The notes: generated by a model from the sequence alone, not told the origin. A DNA stretch of 64,000 bases from Rhizobium indicum (GCF_005862305.2 NZ_CP054022.1:682001-746000), one strand, 5' to 3'. Counted from the stretch's first letter, positions 25,461 to 35,011 are shown. Translations and numbers: made by a program.

Positions 25461-26285
25461 TCAGCGGTCGCGCTTATAGGCGCCGAGCCCCGGCTGATAG
25501 GTCTTGTCGTCGAGGAACTGTTTCAGCCCCTCGTCGCGCCCCTTGGTCTTGTCGAGAAACAGCATCTGCTCCAGCTTGGCGTAGATGTAATCGTCGGCGA
25601 GATCCCATGGCAGGTTGCGCACCCGCTTGTAGGTGTCCTTGGCGGCCTTCAGCGTCACCGGGTTCTTTTCGAGCAGGCTGGCGCAGATCTTGCGGACCCG
25701 GCTTTCAAGCTCTGCCAGCGGCACCGCCTCGTTGACGAGACCCATTTCCGCGGCCTTGCGCCCGCCGAACAGTTCGCCGGTCATGATGTAATAGAGAGCG
25801 TCGCGATGGCGCATCACTTCGGCGACCGCGCGGGTGACGTTGCCGCCTGGCAGAATGCCCCAGTTGATCTCGGAGAGGCCGAAATTCGCCTCCTCGGCGG
25901 CGATGGCGAGATCGCAGGACACCAGCGGTGTGAAGGCGCCGCCGAAGCACCAGCCGTTGACCATGGCGATCGTCGGCTTTTCGAAATACATCAGCCGGCC
26001 CCACCAGTTGCCGGACTGGCGCCGCGCCTTCAGCGTGACGTCACGTGGCTTGTCGTCATTGTCGCGGAAATATTCCTTCAGATCCATGCCGGCCGACCAG
26101 GATTCGCCGGCGCCGCGCAGGACGAGGACGCCGCAGCGCTCGTCGCCCTCGAGCTCGTCGAGCACTTCGAGCATCCTGATATTCAGGGCCGGGTTCATCG
26201 CATTGCGCTTTTCCGGACGATTGAGGGTCACGAAGGCGATGCCGCTGTCGAATTCGACCAGAACCGGCGATTTGTCTTCAGTCAT
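25461..26285 (-). CDS. ech: Feruloyl-CoA / p-hydroxycinnamoyl-CoA hydratase-lyase
   Basis: 274 residues, crotonase superfamily. It hydrates feruloyl-CoA and splits the product to vanillin and acetyl-CoA. Signatures of the HCHL branch are strong: VEFDSGIAFVTLNRPEKRNA, GAGESWSAGMDLKEYFR, and NWGILPGGNVTRAVAEVM, which carries the catalytic Glu region. The C-terminus (LGAYKRDR) is also typical. The frame is open upstream, but ATG 26285 (MTEDKSPVLVEF) gives the family length. It is followed by the alcohol dehydrogenase and calB and preceded by the CoA ligase gene. Confidence 0.94.
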   Translation of the reverse strand: MTEDKSPVLVEFDSGIAFVTLNRPEKRNAMNPALNIRMLEVLDELEGDERCGVLVLRGAGESWSAGMDLKEYFRDNDDKPRDVTLKARRQSGNWWGRLMYFEKPTIAMVNGWCFGGAFTPLVSCDLAIAAEEANFGLSEINWGILPGGNVTRAVAEVMRHRDALYYIMTGELFGGRKAAEMGLVNEAVPLAELESRVRKICASLLEKNPVTLKAAKDTYKRVRNLPWDLADDYIYAKLEQMLFLDKTKGRDEGLKQFLDDKTYQPGLGAYKRDR

Positions 26286-26325
26286 GAGGTTACTCCATGG
26301 GTTTCGGCGTGATGCCGGGGCCGCT

Positions 26326-27912
26326 TCACAGGGCCTGTCGTTGAAGGGTTTCGTCAAAATGGAACTGGCGCAGGACATGTTTCTGCACCTTGCCGGAGGC
26401 GGTGCGGGGAATGGTCTCAACGAAGAGGATGCGGGCCGGACGCTTGAAGGCGGCGAGCCTTGCCGCGCAATGGCCGGCGATCTCATCGCCCGTTGCCGCA
26501 GCACCCGGCCGCAGCACGACATAGGCGAGGCCGCATTCGCCCCATCGGATATCGGGAATGCCGACGACCGCGGCCTCGAGAATATCGGGATGGCTAACGA
26601 GTGCTGCTTCGACCTCGGCGGGATAAACATTCTCGCCGCCGCTGATGTACATGTCCTTCAGCCGGTCGACGATGCGATAGAAGCCGTTCGCTTCGCGGCG
26701 GCCGAGATCGCCGGTGCGGTACCAGCCGTCGGTGAAGGCGGCAGCGGTTTCCTGAGGCTTGTTCCAGTAGCCCGGCGTCACCGCCGGCCCGCGCAGCCAG
26801 AGTTCGCCGATCTCGCCGTCATCGACCTCGCGGCCGTCCTCGCCGACGATACGAATGTCGAGCAACGGCGCCGGAAGACCGACGCTGCCGGGATTGTCCT
26901 GCACGGCGCGCCGGTCGATCGGCACGTGCAGCACCGTTCCGGCCTCGCTCATGCCGTAACCGTTGACCAGCGCAACGCCGTCATCGAGATAGCTTTCGAT
27001 CAGCGCCTGCGTCAGCGGCGCGCCGCCGACGAAGAGCGCATGCAGGCCGGCGAGCGCGGCGGCGCTATAGGCAGGGTCGTTGCGCAAGGCGAGCGCAATC
27101 TGCGGCACAGCGAAATAGTGAGTGATGCCACGCTGCCGGTCGGCAAGGGCTGCGAGCGTGCGCGCAGGCGTGAAGCGGTCGGAGATGACGAGCGTGCCGC
27201 CCAGCATCAATGTGGTGCGCGCCACCGCGATCAGGCCGATCGTGTGGAAGAACGGCAGGTCGCACAGGGCGACGGATCTCGGCCCGATTTCTCCGACGAC
27301 GGAAAAATTGATGGCGGCGAAAAAGGCGTTGCGGCGGGTGATGACGACGCCCTTCGGCTGTCCCGTCGTGCCGGAGGTGTAGAGAAGGACGCAGGGTCCA
27401 TCGGCATCGGCCGGCAACGGAGCGGCCGGAAGGCTCGCCTCGATCCGCGCGGCGAACCCGGCCGGGCCGGCGGCCGTCGATATCACCGCCATCTCAGGAT
27501 CGGCGCTCACAAGGCTGGCGACGGTTGCCGCGAACTCCTCGTCGTGAACGAGCAGAGCCGGCGCACAATCGGCAAGGATCGGCCGAAGCTCCGCGGCGTT
27601 GAGGCGCCAGTTGAGCGGCACGTAGATGGCGCCGGCACGCTGGCAGGCAAAGGCAAGCACGATCGAATCCATCGAGTTGCGCGCCAGCATGGCGACACGC
27701 GCCGCCTCGCGGCGCGCTCCGAGCACATCGTTCAGAAAGCCGGCGCAGCGGGCGATCCGCGCGTCGAGCTCGGCATAGGTGAGCTGCCGGCCGGTGGCAA
27801 TCTCGAACAGAGCCCGACGGTCCGGTGCGACGCGGGCGCGGTAAAGGATTGGATCATCCGTCACCAGTCCGCAATCCGCCGACGAAGCCATCCCGGAAAA
27901 GGAATGCGCCAT
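26326..27912 (-). CDS. fcs: Feruloyl-CoA synthetase-like acyl-CoA ligase
   Basis: 528 residues, ANL superfamily. ATP-binding loop LLYTSGTTGQPKGVVITR, A5 motif VNGYGMSEAGTV, A7/A8 region WYRTGDLGRREANGFY ... RLKDMYISGGENVYP, and the A10 lysine in PRTASGKVQKHVLR are all present, so it should be active. It activates ferulate, or a related hydroxycinnamate, to the CoA thioester with ATP. The ATG at 27912 has GAGGAGAAA before it; the open frame continues upstream without family similarity. It is the first gene of the leftward phenylpropanoid run and is divergent from a MarR gene. Confidence 0.9.
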   Translation of the reverse strand: MAHSFSGMASSADCGLVTDDPILYRARVAPDRRALFEIATGRQLTYAELDARIARCAGFLNDVLGARREAARVAMLARNSMDSIVLAFACQRAGAIYVPLNWRLNAAELRPILADCAPALLVHDEEFAATVASLVSADPEMAVISTAAGPAGFAARIEASLPAAPLPADADGPCVLLYTSGTTGQPKGVVITRRNAFFAAINFSVVGEIGPRSVALCDLPFFHTIGLIAVARTTLMLGGTLVISDRFTPARTLAALADRQRGITHYFAVPQIALALRNDPAYSAAALAGLHALFVGGAPLTQALIESYLDDGVALVNGYGMSEAGTVLHVPIDRRAVQDNPGSVGLPAPLLDIRIVGEDGREVDDGEIGELWLRGPAVTPGYWNKPQETAAAFTDGWYRTGDLGRREANGFYRIVDRLKDMYISGGENVYPAEVEAALVSHPDILEAAVVGIPDIRWGECGLAYVVLRPGAAATGDEIAGHCAARLAAFKRPARILFVETIPRTASGKVQKHVLRQFHFDETLQRQAL

Positions 27913-27957
27913 TTTCTCCTCCCATGCCCACCGCTCCCCGCGGCAGGCATCAAATTT

Positions 27958-28055
27958 GTATGCAACACATACTAATATCTTTTTCCTGCGATGCAAGAGC
28001 CTGTTTAAGGCAAATCCGATCGCGCGAATGGCGCACGGAAATCCGCATTGCGGAT
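27958..28055. promoter_or_regulatory. Divergent promoter with candidate MarR operators
   Basis: Between the CoA ligase and MarR starts there are two compact inverted repeats: GTATGCAACACATAC at 27958-27972 (5-bp arms) and ATCCGCATTGCGGAT at 28041-28055 (6-bp arms). Either could bind the MarR dimer; in related systems the hydroxycinnamoyl-CoA thioester is the inducer. Confidence 0.4.
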
Positions 28056-28112
28056 ATTGACTAACCCGCTGATTTTGATGGTTATGGCGCCTGGACGAGG
28101 CGAGAACGAACG

Positions 28113-28598
28113 ATGGCCACAAAACCACCGCAGGACGATTTCGAGGGCGAAGATGCGCCCGCAACACCGGGCCTCGATGTCGGCCGGCTAGGCGATCTGC
28201 TGGGATTTCATCTGCGCATGGCCCATGTTGCGATCTATCGTGACTTCGCCGAAACCATGGAGGAGCTGGCGCTGACGCAGAAGCAGCTGGCGGTGATGGA
28301 ACTCGTCGCCGGCAATCCGGGCGCATCGCAGATCGACCTTGCCAATACGCTCGGCACCGACCGGGCGACGATGATGGCCCTCGTCAACCGGCTGGCAGCC
28401 CGCGACCTGATCGAGCGCCGCCCCTCCGCGGCCGACCGCCGCCGCCAGGAACTTCATCTGACGAAGGCGGGACGCGCAATGCTCGCACGGGCGCGTGAGC
28501 TGATCGACAAGCATGAGCAGCGTTTCGTCGAGCTGTTTTCGCGCGACGAACTGGATGCGTTGCTGACGGCGCTGAAGCGGATATACAAGGGGAACTGA
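28113..28598 (+). CDS. MarR-family transcriptional regulator of the ferulate locus
   Basis: 161 residues with a central winged helix (LTQKQLAVMELVAGNPGASQ, LANTLGTDRATMMALVNRLA, RPSAADRRRQELHLTKAGRA). The divergent arrangement with feruloyl-CoA synthetase resembles FerC/FerR-type repressors of hydroxycinnamate catabolism that respond to the CoA ester (family knowledge). Control of the adjacent leftward operon is inferred from position. Confidence 0.92.
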   Translation: MATKPPQDDFEGEDAPATPGLDVGRLGDLLGFHLRMAHVAIYRDFAETMEELALTQKQLAVMELVAGNPGASQIDLANTLGTDRATMMALVNRLAARDLIERRPSAADRRRQELHLTKAGRAMLARARELIDKHEQRFVELFSRDELDALLTALKRIYKGN

Positions 28599-28720
28599 AA
28601 CCCGCTTCACTTGGGAAGCAAGCAGCATCCAAGCCTTTAGATTTCTATTGGCTAACCCCCGTGTTATGATCCCCATCCTGGCGTCGTCCGCCGTGGGTTC
28701 TGCACACGGAGACTTGTCTG

Positions 28721-30127
28721 ATGAGCGAAGTGGACGTACTTTTTGCCTCCCTGCGACAGGCGGCTGACCCGCGGACGGTCGAGTGCATCGAAAACGTCGT
28801 CATGCATGGCTCGGATCGTGAGCTCAATCGCATCAATGCACTCGCTTTCGCCGATCAGCACGATCTCGACCAAGAGAAAACCATCGCCGCGTTTCTGCAT
28901 GCAGCCCGCATAGGCGCGTTCGAAATGACCTGGAATGTCCTTTGCCCAGGGTGCGGCGGCGTCCTCGACAGCGGCGCAACCCTCAAAACAGTCGTCCACG
29001 AGACGTATCATTGCGCGCTCTGCGCGGCCGGATACGAGCCGACCCTCGACGAGATGGTCGAGGTCACGTTCACGGTCAGCCCGCGCGTGCGCAGGATCGC
29101 CGCCCACGACCCCGATCGGTTGCCGCCGCTTGAGTACTACCGGCAGATCTTCTTCAGCTCCGGGGTCGACCTGCCTGACGATCTCGAAGCGAGGTTTTCG
29201 CGCATCCAGCTGGAGATGATCGAGTTGGCTCCGGGCGAGAAGGCTTTCGTCTCCCTGCAACTGCCGGCGCAGTTCGTCATCATCTTCGATCCGGTCACAC
29301 ACTCGGCGCAGTTCATCGACGTGCAGGGCGAGCCCACCGACGAACGTCAAACCCTCTCGATGATCATCAGTCGGACGCATGCACTGAACGAAACGCTGAC
29401 CCTTCGTCCGGGCTCACTGCGGCTGACCCTCGAGAACCACACCGATCGCCGAGTGGTGCCGAACGTCTGCATCGCAGGCGACGAGCTGCACGACCTCTTG
29501 GGCCGCAGGCGGGCTTTCCTGACAGCCAAGCGTCTGCTGACGAACCAGAGCTTCCGCGACATCTATCGGACCGACACGCTCGACGTCGACCAGCGCCTCA
29601 AGATCACCAGCCTGACCTTCCTCTTCACCGACTTGAGGGGCTCGACCGCGCTTTACGAGCGCGTCGGAGATCTTGCCGCTTTCGATCTGGTGCGAGCGCA
29701 TTTCCGGGTTCTTCACGAGATCGTCGCCACAGAGGCCGGAGCGGTCGTCAAGACCATTGGCGATGCCGTGATGGCGACCTTCCCGAGCCCGGACCGTGCG
29801 GTGGCCGCGGCAATCAGGATGCGTGAGGCGATGCTTCAGCTGAATGCCGAACACGGCAGCGACGATCTTCTCCTGAAGATCGGCATCCATGAGGGACCAT
29901 GCCTCGCAGTCAACCTGAACGACCGGCAGGACTATTTCGGCCAGACCGTCAATATCGCTTCCCGCGTGCAGGGCCTTGCCGATCCCAATGTGATCATGAT
30001 GACGGAGGCGATCGTTGGGGATGCCCAGGTTTCAGAGATCCTCCGCGACAGCGGCATCACTTCGGCTTCGCGGATGGCGGAACTTCAGGGCATCGGGCGG
30101 GAAGTGAGGATTTTTGCGCTGTCGTGA
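28721..30127 (+). CDS. Class III adenylate cyclase with N-terminal zinc-ribbon-like region
   Basis: 468 residues. The C-terminal cyclase domain (about 300-468) is complete: metal Asp in LFTDLRGST, second metal Asp in KTIGDAVMATF with the purine-reading Lys, partner Asp in QDYFGQTVNIASR and the transition-state Asn and Arg. The Lys/Asp pair favours ATP over GTP. The N-terminal ~280 residues contain two CxxC knuckles (CPGCGG and CALCAAGYE), probably a zinc ribbon, and a DUF5939-like sensor region. No membrane segment is present. ATG has GGAG upstream. It stands alone between the MarR gene and the defence-type locus. Confidence 0.9.
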   Translation: MSEVDVLFASLRQAADPRTVECIENVVMHGSDRELNRINALAFADQHDLDQEKTIAAFLHAARIGAFEMTWNVLCPGCGGVLDSGATLKTVVHETYHCALCAAGYEPTLDEMVEVTFTVSPRVRRIAAHDPDRLPPLEYYRQIFFSSGVDLPDDLEARFSRIQLEMIELAPGEKAFVSLQLPAQFVIIFDPVTHSAQFIDVQGEPTDERQTLSMIISRTHALNETLTLRPGSLRLTLENHTDRRVVPNVCIAGDELHDLLGRRRAFLTAKRLLTNQSFRDIYRTDTLDVDQRLKITSLTFLFTDLRGSTALYERVGDLAAFDLVRAHFRVLHEIVATEAGAVVKTIGDAVMATFPSPDRAVAAAIRMREAMLQLNAEHGSDDLLLKIGIHEGPCLAVNLNDRQDYFGQTVNIASRVQGLADPNVIMMTEAIVGDAQVSEILRDSGITSASRMAELQGIGREVRIFALS

Positions 30128-30644
30128 GTTTGGTCTGCTCTTCGGCGTCAAGCCGACTTTAGCAGTTTCCGCTGACGGTCCTTAGCGAACCTTTTCGTTA
30201 TCGAAGGATCAGGCCGATTTGTGCCCCATGTCGGTTGTAAGCGGGTGCGTTGCTTTTCCTGAAAGCTGACGCGGATCGCGAAACTCTGCGATCTCTTTGC
30301 GACAACGAGAGCTGTCGCGCTAAGCCTTATACCACCGGCAAAAGGCAACTGTGGAGGACAAAGCTGCATGAGACTTTCGTCGAGTCGATCTAACTGTGCG
30401 ATCCCACCAGCCTAACCGCAAAGGTTGCGCGCCGCGCGCCGACTAGACCATTGAAGGCTCGACATAAGACGAGACACCGTAACTTCCTATGCTTGGTGCG
30501 TGGGCTGGCAAAAGCTAGCCCATGATGGGGATCGAACGGAGTGCTGAATGAACACTGTAAAAGTCGGATGCTCGTAAATATGGCCATTTTCAACCGGCGA
30601 CCGCTATTCTAGGTTTAAAAAGGCGGCGGGTTGAGGGGGCTACC
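30128..30644. other. Intergenic region upstream of NTPase, 517 bp
   Basis: No convincing gene. It is less GC-rich than its surroundings. One hairpin, GGGCTGGC/GCTAGCCC with one mismatch, lies near 30504-30523. The promoter of the NTPase gene should be in the right part. Confidence 0.55.
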
Positions 30645-33600
30645 TTGATTGAGTACGAATACGTCAAACTTGATCGACGCCTTGCGGAGATCAGCACTGT
30701 GCATCCGAGTGAGCTTAGCAGCGCCATGACTATGGCAAACCTAAAATCGCGGGATGAAGGATGTTCCTGGGCCGAGCTTACAGACCTGGATTGTGCTATC
30801 GTACTTGGCTCCGCAGGAGCAGGAAAAACGCGGGAACTTCTGGAGCTTGCAAAGCAGGTTCGCGCGTCGGGAATCCCTGCTTTCGTGCTTCGAATCGAGG
30901 CACTTCTTCGACTGCCGGCGGAACAGTCCTTTTCGCATTCTGACGAAGCCGCCGCCTCGGCTTACGCGAAGTGGAAGAGTCGGGGAGGCCCCGCAGTCGC
31001 CTTGCTGGATGCATTGGACGAGGCCCGTTTGCCGGACGCGCGCAACACCAGCGCACTTGCTGACGCATTGACCAAGCTTTCGGCTTCCGTAGGCAAAGTC
31101 GGCAAGGAACTGAAGGTCATCATCACATCGAGAGCCAGCGAATGGCAGGGCGACAACGACCTCCAAGCCATCAAAGCTGTGATCAGAGGCCTTAGACCGC
31201 CCACCGCTGAAGACCGTCCGATTGAGGTCAAGACCTTCCGCCTCCTGCCTCTTCGAGCCGACGATGTTAAGGCCATCGCTGCCAGCAGGAACATCGATGC
31301 TGCCGAGTTTGTCGAGGCAATCGACAAGGCGAAGGCGGCCAATCTGGTCTCCCAACCGCTCGACGCTCAGCTCCTGATCGACCTTTGGCAGGAAGCCATC
31401 GACAATGGCCGTGAGCCGACGAGCATCTTCCGTTCAAGACGGCGGGTCTATGATGACATCGTGGGATTTCGTCTGCGCACAGAGAGTGGCCAGGAGCGCC
31501 GATCAAACCTTGATCCCCTTCTCGGGCGACGCGCATGTGAGAAGCTTGCTGCCGTTTCACTTCTGACCGATATCCAGGACTTCACCATAGATCCGTCGAC
31601 ACCGCATGCGATCAACGCACTATCCGCGCTGTCCACAGACACCGAACGCTGGTCCGAGGTCGAAGTGCGTCAACTTCTCTCCTACGGCATCTTTCAGCCT
31701 TCTGTTTCCGGTCGCGTGCGCTTTGCCCATAATGAGTTGCGCGACTATCTTGCAGCATGCCACTTCCGCGATGCGATCAGTAAAGATGCAGGTTCACTCG
31801 ATATCGTGAAGCCGCTTTTGGCCGAGGGATTTGGTAACATCGAAATTCCTCAATCCACCGAGCACGTCTTTGGATGGCTTGCCGCGCTCGATCGGATCGT
31901 TCGAAATCGGGTGACGGAGCTTCGCCCTTCCCTATTGATCGAAACGGGTGATCCAACCGCGTTGACGGTGGAGGAGAAGTCGCAGGCTATCCGGTCACAT
32001 GTCGCCGCATATGAAGATCGAACTTACCGGGGAGAGTGGTTTTCAAACCAGGATGTTCGTGATTTTGTCACGCCGGACCTGGCCACAGCAATACGTGAGC
32101 AGCTTACGATCGCGGCTTCCCCCGAAGTTCGCGAGTTGCTGATCGAGATGATCCGGTTTGGCGGGATGTCGACGTTGGTACCCGAGCTGGGAACGATCGC
32201 TTGCGATCAGGGCGAAAAACTTCGGGTGAGAGCGGAAGCATGCTTTGCCCTGTCTGACCTCAACGACACGACTTTCGCGCAGGCCGTGATGGATGCAGCT
32301 CTCCTGGCTGATGCACCCGAGCATGAGGATACGCAAAGCGCCCCTTCGTGGAATCTGTTTGTCGCCAGTGCCTTATCTTATACAATGCCGGCGGGCGTAC
32401 CCATCTTGGACGGGATCGCGTTGACCGATCGCTTGCGCCGTGAAGCCAGAAATTACGCCTCCGCGACGTCTCACTACTTGGAAGAGTTTGTCGCGCGGCT
32501 AACCGTTCCGGAGATTGGCAACTGGCTGCGGATATTTCTCCGGTTCGCCAAGGGCCAGCGCGACCCCAACCGCGACATGATGCCGGCACGCATCCCTCGC
32601 TTTAGGGCTCTTGGACAAGCAATATGTCATTGCATCAATACTCTCCTCGTAGAGGACCCTGCCGGCATCCCGCGATCCCTACTTCTGGAAGCGCTGGAAT
32701 TTGCGTTTTCAATCGCCAAAAACCCGGACTACTCCCCGCGGGAAACCGGGCTTCCTGCACTAGCGCGCACATTGAGAGCCCTACCAGATCTCAAACATGA
32801 TCTGATTACGATGCGGATGGCGCTTTTCTCGCAAAATGAGAAGAACGAATACTGGATTGCCCATCAGGCAATAGATCCGCTTAAATTGGGTAGAAGCGGT
32901 GATGGCTACGAGATCTTCACGGCTGAAGATATTCGAAGGCTTGCCGATCTCATGGCGGATCGCCCGACTAGCAGGGAAAGGGAGCTGGCATTTACGTGCG
33001 CGCGCCAACTGGCGGATCAAATTCGGTCGCAATCCGAGCGCGACGAGGCACGATTGATCTTGAGACGATATGCCCGCCGGTACGGGGGACGCGATCTCAA
33101 ACGAGCGTATGGGAGACTAGCTCCGCTTTGGCGGTTCGCGAGCCGATTCCGGCACAGCCACCAATATACGGTACGCCGATGGGCACGTTCACAGATCGAG
33201 ACATTCTCCAGCGGCCTTTGGAGGGTCTACAACACGTTCGTTTTCCTGCGGCGGTGGCGACGGCTGTCGAGTGGTCTGGAGAAGGGTATGCTTATATGGG
33301 CCGTTCGTAGAAGGCCCAACGACCTCGGGACAAGCGTTGTAGATGGCACGAGGGCTCGCCACGGAGAGTGGATCGCCAAACTTTTCGCTGCGGGCTTCAA
33401 GCGCTACTGGAGGGACAATGACATTTCCTATGCCGATCGCGATACCTACCAGGCATGGGTCGGACTAACAGGTCTCGCACTCGAAGCTCCAGAAGCGCTG
33501 GCGCAACTTCCTGATCATCTTGTTGAACGGGCTTTCCGGTACGGCTTTGCTAACTTGAACAGTTTTCCGGAGTGGTTGTTTCCGCTTGCCCTTCTGAAGC

Positions 33601-34079
33601 ACCAGCTTTTCACGGGTGTCGCGACCGGCATTCTTGAAGAGGACATAAGGGGTGGCGGCGACAAGGAGTCCACGTCGGATGGCTTCAGCAGGATCGCTTA
33701 TTCCAGCAGTGATATCCGTGAACTGATTGCCTCGCCGCTGTTCCAACTCTTGCTTACCTCTGGCTTGCCAGAAAATAGGCGCGATCTTGAAATTGCCGTG
33801 AACCTCGTCGCGCGCTCTTCTGCAGTCAGCCCAACGGTCCTGACACCCTTCTTGCAGCAAAACTTCACCGCTGCCGTGTCGAGCTTCAGGATGTCGGACG
33901 CATGGATATGGCTCGACGCGCTCTTTTGCGTGGAGCCCGCCTCTGCTTGGGCTGCGTGGACGACGGCATTCGGTTACTATTGGAGCCCTTCAAGCAAAGC
34001 GCTTTTCTTGAGATTTATAGGGCGGGAATCGCCTTCGTATTCAGAGCGGAGGAGCGCGATGCAGAGCGTGACAATCTAG
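30645..34079 (+). CDS. Large STAND/NACHT-like P-loop NTPase, defence candidate (N-terminal and middle part)
   Basis: 1144 residues from a TTG start behind GAGGGGG. The NTPase core is near the N-terminus: Walker A GSAGAGKT at 55-62, Walker B LLDALDEA at 120-127, sensor strand VIITSRASEW at about 158-167, and a winged-helix-like region with FAHNELRDYLAACHF near 370, as in NACHT proteins. The remaining ~750 residues are helical and repeat-like, suited to ligand sensing. The frame stops at 34079, while the sequence that seems to continue the protein, ending in a nuclease-like motif, lies in the -1 frame (33902-34999). Base composition is lower in GC than in neighbours, suggesting transfer. Function in phage or plasmid defence is inferred from architecture. 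Confidence 0.85.
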   Translation: MIEYEYVKLDRRLAEISTVHPSELSSAMTMANLKSRDEGCSWAELTDLDCAIVLGSAGAGKTRELLELAKQVRASGIPAFVLRIEALLRLPAEQSFSHSDEAAASAYAKWKSRGGPAVALLDALDEARLPDARNTSALADALTKLSASVGKVGKELKVIITSRASEWQGDNDLQAIKAVIRGLRPPTAEDRPIEVKTFRLLPLRADDVKAIAASRNIDAAEFVEAIDKAKAANLVSQPLDAQLLIDLWQEAIDNGREPTSIFRSRRRVYDDIVGFRLRTESGQERRSNLDPLLGRRACEKLAAVSLLTDIQDFTIDPSTPHAINALSALSTDTERWSEVEVRQLLSYGIFQPSVSGRVRFAHNELRDYLAACHFRDAISKDAGSLDIVKPLLAEGFGNIEIPQSTEHVFGWLAALDRIVRNRVTELRPSLLIETGDPTALTVEEKSQAIRSHVAAYEDRTYRGEWFSNQDVRDFVTPDLATAIREQLTIAASPEVRELLIEMIRFGGMSTLVPELGTIACDQGEKLRVRAEACFALSDLNDTTFAQAVMDAALLADAPEHEDTQSAPSWNLFVASALSYTMPAGVPILDGIALTDRLRREARNYASATSHYLEEFVARLTVPEIGNWLRIFLRFAKGQRDPNRDMMPARIPRFRALGQAICHCINTLLVEDPAGIPRSLLLEALEFAFSIAKNPDYSPRETGLPALARTLRALPDLKHDLITMRMALFSQNEKNEYWIAHQAIDPLKLGRSGDGYEIFTAEDIRRLADLMADRPTSRERELAFTCARQLADQIRSQSERDEARLILRRYARRYGGRDLKRAYGRLAPLWRFASRFRHSHQYTVRRWARSQIETFSSGLWRVYNTFVFLRRWRRLSSGLEKGMLIWAVRRRPNDLGTSVVDGTRARHGEWIAKLFAAGFKRYWRDNDISYADRDTYQAWVGLTGLALEAPEALAQLPDHLVERAFRYGFANLNSFPEWLFPLALLKHQLFTGVATGILEEDIRGGGDKESTSDGFSRIAYSSSDIRELIASPLFQLLLTSGLPENRRDLEIAVNLVARSSAVSPTVLTPFLQQNFTAAVSSFRMSDAWIWLDALFCVEPASAWAAWTTAFGYYWSPSSKALFLRFIGRESPSYSERRSAMQSVTI

Positions 34080-34999
34080 CTACCGATGCCGCGGTGTTGC
34101 GCGCTCTGGTAAAAGCAACTTACCTTGTATGGCCGCCAGCCAATGATCCCGTGCACGAAGATGCTTATTCACCGGATATTGCGGACAAAGCAACGTCAAA
34201 GCGCTCATATTTCTTAAATGCTCTGACCGCCCTTGGATCTGAGCAAGCGCTGGCATCCCTCGACGCACTCGCAGTTGACCCCGATTTGAGACGGCATCGC
34301 GACACGTTCCTGTACCAAAGGGACAAGCTGGTCAGAACATCTGTTCGGCGTGACCTGCTCCCGGCCAGCGAGGCCATCACTTTCCTGAATTCATTCTCCA
34401 AGACACCGACTTCGATCGAGGAATTCCGAGCGCTGATAAAACGCCACCTGGTGGCGCTCCTAGAGAAGCTGCATCATTTCGACGACGACGAAGGCTTCCT
34501 CTTCAGAAGCGGACGGGGCAAGGAAGACGATATTCGGAACTGGCTATCGGGTAGGATGCGCGAAATTGGAGCGCAGCATTACGAGGTCATCCGTGAGCAG
34601 GAAGTCGCGGTCGAGAACCGGCCAGATCTTAGAATTCACTCACGGAATGCGGAGCTTGGGCTAATCTCTGTAGAAATCAAAATGGCCGAAGAGCCTCATT
34701 GGACTGGTGACATCCTGATCGACAAGATACAGACTCAACTCGCAGACCAATACATGTTCGAAAATGGTTCCCACACTGGCTTTTATCTCCTGGCCAATGG
34801 AGCCAATCCACGGGTTAAGGTCATCCATCCAAAGACAGGGGTAGTTCTGCGGAAAGCCTTTGCGAAAAGGATAGCAGGCAAGGCTGTCAATTTTCTGGGC
34901 CTGATCGAACAGGCCAACTCGAAGGCCCTTGCGGTCACCGCTACGCTGTCCGGTAACAAGGTTGTCGAGGTAATCTCAGTCGATCTATCGGAGAGATGA
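33902..34999 (+). CDS. C-terminal continuation of the NTPase with PD-(D/E)xK-like nuclease, -1 frame
   Basis: 365 codons counted from the ATG at 33902, which overlaps the NTPase frame by 178 bp. The first ~55 residues look like out-of-frame NTPase sequence; convincing protein starts near residue 60 (AVLRALVKATYLVWPPANDP). The C-terminal domain has RPDLRI (D242) followed by ISVEIK (E258-x-K260), the spacing and hydrophobic strands of a PD-(D/E)xK nuclease core. Either the NTPase-nuclease is one gene broken by a frameshift around 34010-34079, or it is expressed as two proteins or by frameshifting. The weak ribosome site and long overlap favour one original gene. I do not recognise an exact named family. 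Confidence 0.7.
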   Translation: MDMARRALLRGARLCLGCVDDGIRLLLEPFKQSAFLEIYRAGIAFVFRAEERDAERDNLATDAAVLRALVKATYLVWPPANDPVHEDAYSPDIADKATSKRSYFLNALTALGSEQALASLDALAVDPDLRRHRDTFLYQRDKLVRTSVRRDLLPASEAITFLNSFSKTPTSIEEFRALIKRHLVALLEKLHHFDDDEGFLFRSGRGKEDDIRNWLSGRMREIGAQHYEVIREQEVAVENRPDLRIHSRNAELGLISVEIKMAEEPHWTGDILIDKIQTQLADQYMFENGSHTGFYLLANGANPRVKVIHPKTGVVLRKAFAKRIAGKAVNFLGLIEQANSKALAVTATLSGNKVVEVISVDLSER

Positions 35000-35011
35000 C
35001 GGGCCAACGCC

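Noticed and set aside
25834..27975. 713-codon open frame on the plus strand
   Set aside because: Antisense to the feruloyl-CoA synthetase and hydratase-lyase genes; no family features.
30515..30540. tRNA-like T-arm text (GGGGATCGAACGG) before the NTPase gene, a possible integration-site scar
   Set aside because: The flanking bases cannot form a T-stem or an acceptor stem, and no second copy was found on the other side of the locus.
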